Of a stretch of DNA of 64,000 nucleotides, positions 1-11,177 are shown in pieces. Each line of letters opens with the position of its first letter. The stretch's first letter is position 1. The notes beneath the pieces are model-generated. The model did not search any database and was not told the origin of the DNA. It saw only the letters and a list, made by a program, of their open reading frames with translations. The translations under genes and the position numbers were made by a program. Source of the DNA: Gymnopus androsaceus JB14 (taxonomy: Eukaryota > Basidiomycota > Agaricomycetes > Agaricales > Omphalotaceae); the NCBI GenBank assembly GCA_009733575.1, contig ML769458.1, forward strand, positions 178,805 through 242,804, in the 5' to 3' direction.

Positions 1-1
1 G

Positions 2-1534
2 AACGATGTCGATGCCGCGTCCAAACTCACGAGAGAAGGTCTCGAGGAGCTTATCGATGACGTGCTGTCGAGGGTTGTACCTCCCATCGAACGCGCGATT
101 GCTGATTCAGGTCTAACCCTCGCTGAGATCGACTCTATCGAGCTCATCGGTGGATCCTCCCGTATTCCCGCCGTCCGATCTCGTATCGCCTCGTGTTTCC
201 CAGGTAAAACCCTCTCGACAACGTTAAATCAAGACGAAGCCGTCGCTCGCGGTGCTACATTCTCCTGCGCCATGCTTTCTCCTGTTTTCCGTGTCAGGGA
301 CTTTGCAGTCTCGGATATCACTCACTTCCCTATCAAAATCCAATGGGAACCTACGGGAGCCGAGGAAGACACGGAATTGGTGGTATTTGGACAGGGAAAC
401 CCGATTCCTTCTACCAAGATTTTGAGTTTCTATAGAAAGGAGGCGTTTGAGGTTGAGGCTCTGTATGCGGAGCCTGATCTTCTTCCGGGGAGTATCAATC
501 CTTGGATTGCAAAATTCAGCGCCAAGGAGGTGCCCAAGGTCGCTTCAGAGGATGATCAGACCCAGGTCAAGCTCAAGACAAGATTGAATGCCAATGGTAT
601 GTTTAGTTTCGAGGCGGCGTATGTTGAGACGAGGGAGGAGAAGGAGTCCAAGGAGGATGCGGCACCTCCGATGGAAGGTGTTGAGGGACAGGCTCCAGCA
701 GCGCCGAAGAAGAAGAAGGTAGTGAAACATGACATTCGATTTGTGGTTGGAAACTCTGCGATGGATAAGAGTGTCATTGAGACGTTGAAGGAGCAGGAGA
801 ATTCAATGTGGGAGAATGATAAGCTTGTTAAGGATACCGAGGTTTGTATTTTTTGCTTTTACCCACCAGGCTTTCGCTAACATAGCTTCCAGGACCGCAA
901 AAATGCTCTCGAAGAATACATCTACGATACCCGCTCTAAACTCTCCCAAGGCGAGCGCTTCCACCCCTACTCCACATCATCCGAACAATCCGCCCTCCTT
1001 GACCTCCTTCTCACCCAAGAAGACTGGCTCTACTCGGAAGCCGGTGAAGACGCCACCAAATCCGCCTACGTTGAGCGCCTCTCCCAATGTACGGCCCTCG
1101 GCGACCCCATCGCCTTCCGCTACCGTGAATCCCAAATCCGCGCGTCCTCCATCGCCGCTTTACGCGAGACCCTCAATAACTACATGGCCCAAGCCACATC
1201 AGGAGAGGAAAAATACGCGCATATCGACGAGAAGGATAAACAGGCTGTCGTAGAGAAGGTAGCCGTTGTGCAGAAATGGTTGGATGATATGGTTGTGAAG
1301 CAGGGTGAGATGGAGAAGTGGAAGGATCCGGTGTTGAAGAGTGAGGAGATTGGGAAGAAGAGGGATGAGGTGATTTATTATGCGACGCCGATTTTGAATA
1401 AGCCCAAGCCCAAGGTGCCTACTGCCACGGGAACTCCGACTCCTGGGAGCGGGACGCAGACTCCGAAAGAGGAGCCGCCCAAGGAGAAGGCTGAGGGAGA
1501 GGCACCGGGACCTTCGGAGATGGATGTCGATTAA
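2..1534 (+). CDS. Hsp110/SSE1-type Hsp70 family chaperone, C-terminal part (5' end outside window)
   Basis: Two exons: 2-841 and 893-1534 (TAA 1532-1534). They are joined by a 51-bp GT..AG intron with a CTAAC branch site at 877-881. The visible 493 residues start late in the nucleotide-binding domain: the Hsp70 phosphate-2 signature appears as IELIGGSSRIPAVR (about residues 46-59), followed by QDEAVARGA. Then come the beta-sandwich domain, a long acidic/Lys linker with the EEEK-like low-complexity stretch and KKKK, and the helical C-terminal domain. The acidic insertion and the Pro/Thr-rich tail ending MDVD identify Hsp110/Sse1 rather than canonical Hsp70, which ends EEVD. Known role of the family: cytosolic nucleotide-exchange factor for Hsp70 and holdase. 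The reading frame is intact. The family is certain; the Sse1 orthology is inferred from the tail. Confidence 0.9.
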
Positions 1535-1693
1535 GCTGTCGAGGGACGGGTTCAATATTTTCGCTACCTACTATTAGACCGTACCGATACGTATACAAAT
1601 TTACCATACAATTCTTTTTTTCTGAATGTAGAATCGACGTTGAGCAAGGTTCAGTTACATCATCAATGGCATGTTTGTATCTAGCCTAAGCAT

Positions 1694-1781
1694 GCATTAA
1701 TGGGGTAGTGGTAACCTGGGTCGTTGCCATAACCATATACCGATGCTCGACCCGCCGGGGGTTCGATTCCCTCTTAATGCA
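1694..1781 (+). tRNA. tRNA-Gly (anticodon GCC) with 17-nt intron
   Basis: The acceptor stem is perfect: GCATTAA (1694-1700) pairs with TTAATGC (1774-1780), with discriminator A at 1781. The anticodon stem is GGTCG/CGACC and the T arm is GGGGG-TTCGATT-CCCTC. The anticodon loop reads TTGCCA, then an insert at 1730-1746 (17 nt), then T. Anticodon GCC is at 1726-1728, with the intron in the canonical place after position 37. The spliced length is 71 nt, normal for tRNA-Gly. Confidence 0.93.
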
Positions 1782-1806
1782 CTGGAGTAGATTCTGCTAA
1801 GGCTTG

Positions 1807-1821
1807 TTTTTTGTTTTTTTT
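1807..1821 (+). terminator. Pol III terminator of the tRNA-Gly gene
   Basis: A run of six T (1807-1812), one G and eight T (1814-1821) begins 26 bases after the tRNA 3' end. This is the usual RNA polymerase III stop signal. Confidence 0.75.
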
Positions 1822-2014
1822 GTTTGTATGTCGATAAAGTAGTTTTTCCTCACAAGCGCTTGATTTTTTTCATCGACACCTCAGGCTCAAGACCTAAGCA
1901 GTCGAACAATGCAACCCTGGGGAACTGATATGTATACAAATTCACCATATAAATTCATCTATATTCTCAGGAGCCTCTTGTAAATGTAGATTTAACTTTG
2001 AACCTTCTTCTCAT

Positions 2015-2102
2015 GCATTTAATAGGAAAGTGGTCACTGGATTGTTGCCAAGAAGGTGCTGCCATGAGGTTTGGATGTGTTTGCCAGGTTCCACTCAATG
2101 CA
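2015..2102 (+). pseudogene. Decayed copy of the tRNA-Gly gene
   Basis: This 88-nt segment has the same length as the intact tRNA-Gly gene with its intron. It matches it at the 5' side (GCATT..., AGTGGT, TTGTTGCCA including the GCC anticodon) and at the 3' side (GGTTC..CTC..AATGCA). The middle is unrelated. The acceptor and anticodon stems no longer pair fully. About 85 bases of upstream sequence (1929-2014) also resemble 1592-1693, so this looks like a segmental duplication that decayed. Confidence 0.6.
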
Positions 2103-3834
2103 TCTACCAGTTGAACTTGAGCAAGGTTTCTTTTCTTCAAGTTGGTCAGTAAAGTGTTTTAGTATATCAGGATCTGACAAGAGTCCTCTCAGAGCTGCAT
2201 CAAGTTGGGGAGCGGATTTCCTCTGTCTGCCCCTCATACCCCTCAGTAGACAATGTAGTAGAGTTGTACGCCTCACTCATTGATAAATCCCTTTCAATCT
2301 GCTTCTATGTTACACTATGTTTTCCCCTCTACTATATGTTCTGAAGGTTGAAGAAGAGGGAAGGTGGAGGCTGCGTCCAGGCCTCCAGTATGTCACCAGA
2401 GCCTAGCCAACTCTGCGAGAAGCCTCATCCACTTCTGAAGTCAATATTTTGTTTACTTAGTCAAATAATTTTTTCTGAAGAATTTTTCGGGATACCTGTG
2501 AATGAATTTGAGAGTATGATCAATCCAATTCCTGTGGTATGTCTTCTACTTCTCTTTCTGTATTGAGCTTATTCCAGGCTATTGAAGCATGGAACAATAG
2601 ATATCAAGACTATATGAAATGGAATGTGGATAAAGTAGAAGTACCTACAAGTGGTTCTGTGTGTTACAGTGTGTAATCCCATTTTTAGTTTTTGCTGCTT
2701 GACTCTGACAAGTCTATGAAATAGAAGAACTCTACATCACTTGGTCCTTTTCTTAATCAAGATTTCCATAAGTCAGGAGATGCTTTCCAAAAATTCCAAA
2801 AGGTAACACATTTACTAGCTAATGCTCAGATATAAGGTGATGTTGAGGAGCAAAAGGTACTTTCAATTACACGTGTAAAATAAATTTCCATAGATGTAGT
2901 ATTGCCTGACCTGCAGCAGTTTTTGAACTTGTTTGTTTGGGCCGAGAAATGAATGGAAATGAAAGACCCAGGCTGAAATGAATGCAGCTTTCTCAGCCTT
3001 TTGCATAGCCCTTCATTGATTTTGATGCCCAAATAAACAAGTTCGAAAATGTTTGGACCTGCAGAATTATATGCAATTACGTATTCAATTTCCATCCATT
3101 GGTTTTTATTTGGGGGTTGAAACTGGATCAATTGATTTAAATGGGGGTTTTTTTTTAAGAAAAGAATTCTGCTTTAAAGTGTAATTATGATACCGGAATT
3201 GCAGGTTTGCCCTAAAATACTCTCACATACCTAATATTTTTACTTTACATTTCAATTAGAGCGTTGGCAGCAAGCTAGATACTATGTATGTTCTCCACCC
3301 ATAGCAAGGACTCATGCTACTCTATTTTTTACTAGAAATAATATAGTTAAAAACCAGGCTGCCATGAATGTGAGATAGAAATTGACCTGCTTTTTTTTTT
3401 TGGCTCGAACAAGCAACGAACAAGGCAACCCGAATCAAGTCCGGTCAATCGAAAATGCGTTAGTTAAAATGGCAAGAGGCACTGATACACTTTGTCGCAG
3501 ATAAGTTAGAGGAAGTTGTTGATTTTATTCGTTTATTCGTTTATTCATTTATTTATTTTTCAATTCCTTTCCTATGTTGGTTGAGATGATGATCATGTTT
3601 CAAGACGGGATTCTCAATCTCTGCGGTGCTTGATCAGTCAAATAAGTAAGAAAGTGGTCTTGTTTCACCGTAACAGTGATGCCACTTGTCAGAAGGGTCA
3701 AACGCCATCATCCATTGTGGCTGCTACAACTTCGGGCCATCATGTGATCTTTTGTCCGTAAGACAATTTTGAGTTTGCATACGTATAAGACTACTTAAAG
3801 ATATCTTCGCAGTCCATGACAATACCTTCTTACG
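2103..3834. other. AT-rich interval, no gene recognised
   Basis: Short open frames occur on both strands, but none shows a recognisable domain. The best is a plus-strand pair of segments (about 2348-2538 and 2579-2677). These could be joined through a GTATGT..CCAG intron into a fragment ending at a stop near 2677; I cannot name it. The interval has homopolymer runs (T or A tracts near 3150 and 3390) and no tRNA or repeat array that I could see. Probably decayed repeat DNA. Confidence 0.4.
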
Positions 3835-4622
3835 ATGGACTTGTTTGCTCCCAGGGCTACATCTCTCACACATCCCTCCTCAGCTCTCTCGCTCAACATC
3901 CGTACCTTCATTGCTACCTCTATCACCTCTGAGACCACAGTCCCTCCAGCTACCTCGACCGGTGTTGGGTTTACGTTCCTGTCATTTACCGAACCCGACT
4001 CGGACATCAGTACAGGCCTTCCTAATGAACCTATCACCTCTGAGACGATAGCCCCTCCAGTCACCACGACCGGTGTCGGGCTTACGTTCCTTTCATCTAC
4101 CCCATCCGACTCGAACACTGCAGGTCTTCCTAGTGAACCCACATCTCTCATAACACTGTCCCCTTCTATATTCCCTTCCTCATCCTCAGAGGGAAAGGAG
4201 TCCATGCTCACCCCCACAGATAGTACTGTAAACAGCATTGCTGCCACCTCGATATCAACATCCTTCCATTTGAGCTCCACTAAGCTCACATTCTTGTCTG
4301 CACAAAATTCAAGCATGAGGTTATTAGTACTTTATTTGAGCTTGGAATAATTTCTGATCCATAATTTGTTCAGTGACGGCGGTGTCGCTACCATCTCATC
4401 TTCTGTATCAGAACCATCGATATTCAAACCCGAACATTCAGATAGTGTGACAAGGTGATTTTGTCTTGGAAAAATTCTTCTTACTCTTACTTGAAGTAAA
4501 TTCTAATTTGTAATTGGTTCAGTAACATTGTCACTGTCAATACGTTCTCTGTATTGGGGGCGTCTACAACGAGAAATACAGGGTCGGTGTTGATAAACAT
4601 TCCTTGTTTTTACTTTAACTGA
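3835..4622 (+). CDS. Ser/Thr/Pro-rich protein with an internal 37-codon tandem repeat (unknown function)
   Basis: Three exons: 3835-4319, 4374-4454, 4523-4622 (TGA 4620-4622), 221 aa. Both introns (54 and 68 bp) split a Ser codon as AG|T, and the frame stays open across all three exons, which supports the plus strand. The protein is rich in Ser, Thr and Pro with no membrane segment or signal peptide at the start. Residues about 30-102 are two copies of a 37-residue unit (DNA 3921-4031 and 4032-4139; the second is one codon shorter), each with TGVG(F/L)TFLS in the middle. No known family recognised. The minus strand is also open over 3795-4316, so the coding strand is inferred from the splice phase, not proven. 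Confidence 0.5.
3921..4139 (+). repeat. 111-bp tandem duplication inside the Ser/Thr-rich gene
   Basis: Unit 1 (3921-4031) and unit 2 (4032-about 4139) align with mostly third-position changes and one 3-base deletion, so the frame is kept. The unit begins TATCACCTCTGAGAC in both copies. Confidence 0.8.
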
Positions 4623-5914
4623 AATAAATGGTTAAAGTGCACCATTGCAAACTTCATCAGCAGCACTCATCAAAGGGAATACTGTAGGACTAATGATTTT
4701 AGTCCTGGCGGCAGCATGCACCTTGTTATCTAGGTATTAGCAGTTAGCAATATTATTATAGAGGGTTCATACTAGTATATGGGTTCAACTCTGAGTGTCT
4801 TGCTTAAATGAGATGCTGTAAAATCATAGCATCCTGCACTTGCGCCAATGTGAAAGATCTTGGATCTTCATTACGCCTCTACTACTTTTTATAGTGGCCA
4901 TTTGATAGATCTATAATGTTACATGCCTTCCATTGTCTGTTCTGGCTATTTGGAGCACCTCATAGACCAAGAGTGCTGGGATTGAAAGTAGGGAGAAGCC
5001 TCTGTGCACGACGTGAATGTCAGATCTCAAGGTGTATGCTTCAATGTATCAATAAAACCAAAATTTCAGGAGCGTTACACATTGTGTTTTAACACAACTC
5101 AAAACAGTGGATGTGCTTCCGTACCACTGTCTTAAATTAACATTCAACTAATGAATGAATCCATCATCAAGCTTGCTGCAAAAATTTGAAACTGGAATTG
5201 TCGAAATGCGAGATGTCTGCTAGATGAAACAGCAATTTGAGTTTTAAATGAGATTGCCAATCAACGCTCAAAGTTCAGCTACAGCCTTGATCTGGACACC
5301 GATAAAACAAGAGTGCACTGTGCGACGCACTTAGTATCCTCCTCAAAATTCACATAGCACATATTACGATCTTAACATATCTTTTTAAGCATGGACATAA
5401 GATTGAGGAGGCATTTCTGAATACATTGTAAAAGAAAATATTACGTATATACTATTATGAACATATGTTCATCAGTTTTTTGGGAATTTTCCAACAATTT
5501 TAGGTTGAAAATCAAACTTATTGCAGGAACAGTATTGTCGCATCTTCTTTTGGGATTACACATGAATAACGGTCATAATGTTTCAAAGTTACACTCGGAG
5601 ACAGTGTCAAACATAAGTAGTACTGGAACGTTTCACATGGGTCACCGATCATTTGCTTACCGCCTGAAGTTTGTAACGTGTGGAGAGCACAGCTTAGTAC
5701 GACGAATTTGCATTCATTCAGTATTCGACATCTAAGTGGAATAGCCGAATCATCACCATGACTCTAAATGGCCATTTGTATCCACGTACTACATGTTTGG
5801 CATCATCTAGGCGTTCATTACAGTTCATGTGAGTAATTTCAAGGGCTTATAAGAAACTAATGCATAGCGAGTGTCCTGTTTATTGCCGCCACTGCACCTA
5901 TTTCGCTGTCCACT
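4623..5914. other. AT-rich interval, no gene recognised
   Basis: No frame longer than about 90 codons, and no domain, repeat or RNA gene that I could support. It lies between two plus-strand genes and may hold the promoter of the multi-TM gene at 5915. Confidence 0.4.
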
Positions 5915-7166
5915 ATGACGCCGTCTGAAGTTCAGCTTCTTGTAGAGATGGGGAATATCATATATCTCAATGCAAGTGGATCTGTTATCATCTGGGTTTT
6001 GTACGGTGAGGCCCCAATTTTTACTCTTATTTTTATGAGAATCGCATCAATGTTTTTCAAGGAATCTTTATTCTCTCAGCAACAATAGCAATTTATCTGT
6101 GCCTGTATTTCATCAATAGTCCGCTTTGAATTCATAAGGACTTATCAAATTGCGGATTATAGGGAGAACAGTGTCAAAGGAGGTCCCAGGATGATATTGG
6201 TGGTCTGCATGATCATCCTGGTACTTGTAAATGCCTGGCAATATGCACTCGGATCTGCAGAAATTCCGGTCCAGATAAAATTTGGTCTTGTAAACACACT
6301 GAATGGGGGACTAGAAGACCAGCTTATTGGTTCTGCCATGGCAGTTGGGCCCATTAATGAACAATTGGACTGGCCTACAGCCATAAGTGTGAGTATTAGC
6401 AATTATTAACCTCGGACATCATATTCATGATGATTCTAGCTCATGCTGAATGATGGAACTGTGATATGGAGGGCCTGTGCTGTTTGGCCTCACAAGAAAA
6501 TACTGTCATATGGGCTAATCACATTCATGGTTTCAAACATTGGTAATATTTTCCACACTCAAGCTACTAAATGCTGAAAAAAAATTTTAAATTAAAACAT
6601 TAAGCTGTGAATGTTGCTAATTGCATTGCTCAAGACATACACCTGGACTCTACCACCGTCATCATCCTTGAATCGGCTGCTATCTTGATTTCATTTGGTG
6701 TAAATTTGACTGCAACCTCTGCAATTGGGGCAAAAATATGGTAGGATTCAATGTTGGCAAAATGATTGCAAACTACTTACTTACTGGGTCAAAACTTCAG
6801 GTTTCATCATCGTGCAACAAGGTTCTTGTACTCAAACCGGAAACAAAAGCACTCTCCTACAATCAGGATATTGCTGCTACTCATTGAGTCTGGTGTACTG
6901 TTCTGCATTGCTCAGGTAAGGCACCTTGCACTTTACTAAAATTTAATTCCATATTAAAATTCCTCTAGCTCTGGCTTGCTGTTTTTCAAGTATTTTTCAC
7001 CCAAAAACCAGCAACGTTTTCAGCATTTACCCAGACATTCCTTATTGTTAATGAATTTTGGAATGGAATATTGGTGAGATTTATTCATTTGGCCCAGACC
7101 ATTTCTAAGACATTGGACTCAAATTTTAATCAATGGAATAGCCAATTTATCCAGTGGCAGTATTAA
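5915..7166 (+). CDS. Multi-spanning membrane protein of an agaricomycete orphan family
   Basis: Hand-spliced model of seven exons: 5915-6005, 6062-6118, 6180-6388, 6440-6542, 6605-6740, 6801-6915, 6969-7166 (TAA), 302 aa. The frame is continuous over six introns of 51-62 bp. Landmarks in order: N-terminal VQLLVEMGN; a first TM segment starting VLYGIFIL; a second TM MILVVCMIILVLVNAW; the motif MLNDGTVIWRACAVWP; TM segments around ITFMVSNI and TVIILESAAILISF; a basic cytoplasmic loop; and RILLLLIESGVLFCIAQ. This order (..DG..VWR...W.. then ILESG/A helices) is that of the seven-TM-like orphan proteins common in mushroom genomes. Function unknown. The weak point is intron 2: donor GTCCGC is unusual, and the acceptor at 6179 was chosen because it alone restores the frame. 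Confidence 0.65.
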
Positions 7167-8504
7167 TTCTACTCAACTTGAATCGGCTGCCACTGGAGGA
7201 AACAATTCACCATAATAGTGTTGTAGTAGACATCAGTGCTCCCGCAGCTCGGCGGTGAGCTAATTGAGGAGCTGAAGCCGGGCTGATTTTTAGTTGCATT
7301 CTAAACGCCCTCAGAAGTGCTTTTGAGACACTTTCCACACAAATTAGGATTCTATTTATTTTTATCTCACTAATTATGTATATAAAACTCGCTTGACTAG
7401 AATTTTCCCAAACTTTTGCCATTAATGAGCATCTGAGACAGTGACAACCAATGTTGTAATGTGACGCCTGAGATATTAGTTGACCGGCTAGCTTAATGGG
7501 GACTTAGGACACTGTAGATTCTCTGAAGCACTTAGTTGAGTACTTAATCTACAATTTCGGTGTGAGCCTATTTCTGTTCAGCTCATAAATATTTACTATG
7601 GTCATAGACATCCGCAACAAACATTCATGAATTTGACAAGAATTAATATGTTGTGGAGAATATCCACAATTTTCTACAAGTGTAAAACCTGCACTTTTTC
7701 CACTCTCTAGACTCGAGCTCTGTATAATTAGGCCAATAAATTCAGGCTTGCAACGTTGGAACTTGGAACAAAGTGGAAAGAATATAGCTTTATAATTATC
7801 TCAATATTTAATTTATCAGTGCAATGTGAGGGTGCTAGAGGCAGTATAAGTAGACCCCTTAAATTTGTCAGAAAGTGTTGGGATACTTACTGGCATAAGT
7901 ACTGCCATTTCACTAGTGACGTGTAACCCCTTGGCACTTGCCAGGCAAGCTCTGGGAAGCAACAGATATAATTTTATTATATAGGAACATAATCTGAGAC
8001 CACCGTAGAACTACAACATTGAGGTCGTCAAAGAGAATAATCCTATTATTATACAGCACTGACGACGTAGTAATAACTCGGGTTATTTTTATGCCCTAGT
8101 TTTATCAGTTTAACTCACCGGAGGTTCGATTCAAGAACTAATCTTATTTCCATCATTGCATACTTTTCTTTCTGTTTTTGGTAATTTCGACCTCTGACCT
8201 CAAAATCTAGTATCGACTCGGTATAGCGGAGCTTACCGATCTGTGTCGCTGTAGGCGTGTAGGCGTAATGATACTATCGGTAGATCGGTCGTTGACTGTG
8301 GCGCCGGAGGTTCAACTCGCCGGAGATTTGAATGTGTTTACTTCCTAGGCCTGTTTTCATTACTTGGCCTCACGCTCTCAAGTCAGCCAGACCAAAAGCC
8401 ATTCTCGTCTCTCGAAGTTTCGTGGCTAAAGTTGTTCGTCTACTCTTCAAGCAGGTAGACGCCCGTAACTCAGCGTCAGCAATCATTTAGGCGCGCACAT
8501 CTCA
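7167..8504. other. Intergenic, promoter side of the DUF1365 gene
   Basis: No coding frame with support. The last 55 bases (8451-8496) are a motif that recurs at 18452-18495 (see separate entry). Confidence 0.4.
8451..8496. repeat. Dispersed 45-bp motif, copy 1
   Basis: A GCAG(G/A)TAGACGCC core followed by TAACT(C/A)AGCG and ATTTAGGCGCGC. It is shared with 18452-18495 at roughly three of four positions. Here it sits just 5' of the DUF1365 start codon at 8505. Confidence 0.55.
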
Positions 8505-10747
8505 ATGACCACCATCAACTCGAACGCAGGGCGCTCCGAGTCTGAAGCCCCAAGTGGATATATCCTCACCAACCTCGTCTCACACGCTCGCTTCTCTCCT
8601 TCTACTGCGACTCACACATTCAAATACAACATCCTCGCTGTCCTCGTTGAACTTGGTGCACTTGAACGAGGCGAACTCGATGTACCGCTCTTATCTTGCT
8701 TCAGTTTTGGCTTCAAATTGTTTGGATATGAATCCAAGAAAGCCATATGTGCCTTAAGGCCTGATGGATATCTCTTTCCATCTCCGGATGAGAACGCGAA
8801 AACGAAACCGAAAGGGCAAAAGATGAAGATAAGGGAAAAATTAAAAGTGTTGCTAGCCAAAGAAGGACTTTTGACAACGAATGATTGGACGGCTTGGATG
8901 CTGACTATGCCATCTTATTTGGGTTTCGAAGGAATTAACCCGCTCACGGTGTATTTCGTCTACGAATCGGCTGGAACCGAGACCGGGAAACAGCTGGCTG
9001 CAGTGGTATTCGAAGTCCACAATACATTCGGAGAAGCGCATGTCTACTTTATGAAACCTGGCGTTGGAGAAGATAGGTGTGTATTCTATGCTAACTTGTC
9101 CAAACTTTGTCTTATCATACACGCAGTCTCCCTAATACATCGAAATACAAGCACCAATGGACCTTCCGTCGCGCATTCCATGTCTCCCCGTTTAATGACA
9201 GGACAGGCTTTTATACTGTCGCGCTTTCAGCTCCGTCAGTTTCCATTCCTCAGGGAGGTGGCCCGGAAGTCGATATCTCAATTCGGCTACGCGAGGCTGA
9301 ACATGTTGAACACCAACACGAAAACGGACAAGGGCACGGACACGAATCCCCGACTCTGATACAGCCAGGGAGGACCAAGCTCACTGCCACGCTTAGTGTC
9401 CTTTCTTCGAGTCCTTTTGTTTCCGTTTCCTCAAGATTACACATGAATCCCCTTCTCCTCGTCTCTCCTCGCCTACCCATTCAGCCTCCTCCTATCCACG
9501 CCCCGGATCTTTTACCAAGCCCGTATATTGCACTATCTCAAAGCACTGGATGTGTATTTGAGGCCGGAGCCGCTACTTGGTCCTGGATCTGGCAATGTGA
9601 ATACATTTGTGACCCCTGTGGGCTCGAGCCAGAGCTTGGATTTGACGAGTTCCATGGTAAACCCCGTTCGCTCCTTGTCTGGTCTCACCATCCGTCGTCA
9701 GCCGACGTCCTGGATTGCCCAATATGCGAAAGAACGAATGAAGGCGTATCTGGACTGGCGTATCACGCCTCACGTCGCGGGTTCGCAGACCTCGAGGGAG
9801 TAGGAGGTGTCGATGGTGTTGTTTTGACGATGCCTGGCGTATACGAAGGAGAGGAGGAACATCATGAGGAGTGGTTCGTATTTCGCAAACTCGACAAAAG
9901 CGGGCGACGAACCAGACGAAATATTCTCCGAATAACCCCTCTCTCGCCGAAATTCTTCGAGTTGCTTCTGCTTGCACCCAGTGCAGGACATGCATTGCTT
10001 GCTGGAGGCGTTGTTGAAGTCAGTGAGACCAACCCAGACTTTGAACGAACCCACAGCGTGCGCCATTCCCTCTCCAGATCAACATCGGCGTACACAAAGA
10101 TTCTTAACACCCATCGAGGCCCGAACGATGTGTTGTTTGTCGTCAACGACGCAGAGATGTTTTTCAGGGTGTTTCTTCCTCCTTCCACAGCGATTACGCC
10201 TCCTCCCAGCCCTCCTTCCACGTCAAAGCTCTTTACGAGCCTCACGAGCAATCGTACAAACGCCGCACCAACGAGTAGGACTTGGACGCAACGTCTTCGA
10301 TGTGCGATGTTGCCGAATTCGCTGACCTACCCTCCGCCGGTTACCTCCCCCAAGTTATCCTCTCCTCTTTTCGAAACCGAGCCAGAGGCTGTAAACAATC
10401 TCCTTCACATCCCAGAGGCTCATTTCCTCGATATGCATGTTACCGCTACGGCTTCTTCTCATTCGAAACGATATTCGGATTCCGGTTCGATCAATCCAAG
10501 CTCCTACTCTTCATACATCCTCTCGCTGTCGTTCCTGCCGATAACAATTCTGCTGGAATCACTCTTTGCACGATTGCTTCCCCTTGTAACGCTTATCGTC
10601 CTTCTAACACTCGATGCGCTGGAACCCAAGATATTCGCGCTCTTTCGTGCCAGGATAATACCTGGGACGGAGACGTGGGGCACTGAGATGTGGAGAAGGG
10701 TGCAAGGGAGGGTGGAAAGGGCGCAGGAGAAGAAGAGTTCGTCATAA
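8505..10747 (+). CDS. DUF1365 family membrane-associated protein, with a probable 1-base frame disruption
   Basis: Exon 1 is 8505-9076 and exon 2 starts at 9127; the 50-bp intron has a GCTAAC branch site. The DUF1365 hallmarks are clear: N-terminal HARFSP, then MPSYLGFEGINPLTVYF, VVFEVHNTFGEAHVYF, and after the intron AFHVSPFNDRTGFYTV. The C-terminus has a hydrophobic helix (ILSLSFLPITILLESL) and a basic tail. Between about 9446 and 9760 the coding signal moves to another frame (RIFYQARILHYLKALDVYLR and YAKERMKAYLDW are expected family segments). It returns near 9804, possibly through a 44-bp intron 9760-9803. No GT..AG intron explains the first shift near 9440-9450. This is either an assembly indel or a damaged gene. 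DUF1365 proteins often neighbour lipid-modifying enzymes in bacteria; the fungal function is unknown. Confidence 0.75.
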
Positions 10748-11177
10748 GATGCGAAGCAAGAGTGTACAGGGAGAATGGATTGAGCCAGGTTGAGAACGTG
10801 CACGCTAGCGGACCAGGTGTTCTCTCGTGCGAGGACAGTTCCTACGGCGGAAATTTGTCTGGTGTACTGGAACGTTTGAAGCTGATTTTCAGGTGAGGAT
10901 GATGAGATTTGCTGGTCGGGGTGATAGTATCATCACTACCTGGGAAATGTGGATTGAAGAGATGAGGCAGTTGGGCGAAATCTAGACGATGACGAGGTTT
11001 TAATCTTTTATGTATCGCGCTGAGATAAATTATCTAAATTATAATATTATGGGCTGGATTCAAGATGTATTCGTTGCATGATTTTGTTGAAATTCTACAA
11101 TAGTACTGGAACGGTCAGCCCGTCTCAAATAGGAGCGCCGTACTTTGTTCTTTCAAACCTTCATCCGCTCTCGGTCC
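10748..11177. other. Intergenic between DUF1365 and F-box genes
   Basis: AT-rich after 10980, with no supported coding frame. It should hold the terminator of the upstream gene and the promoter of the F-box gene. Confidence 0.4.

Noticed and set aside
3795..4316. Minus-strand 173-codon gene
   Set aside because: It overlaps the plus-strand model that splices with consistent phase, and I found no intron support on the minus strand. It is kept only as an alternative in the findings.
8100..8145. Possible second tRNA, from a GGTTCGATTC B-box word near 8124
   Set aside because: No A box at the right distance and no pairing acceptor stem; a similar word at 8303 is also unsupported.
11145..11177. 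F-box gene starting at 11145
   Set aside because: The codon there is TTG; the first ATG in frame is at 11178.
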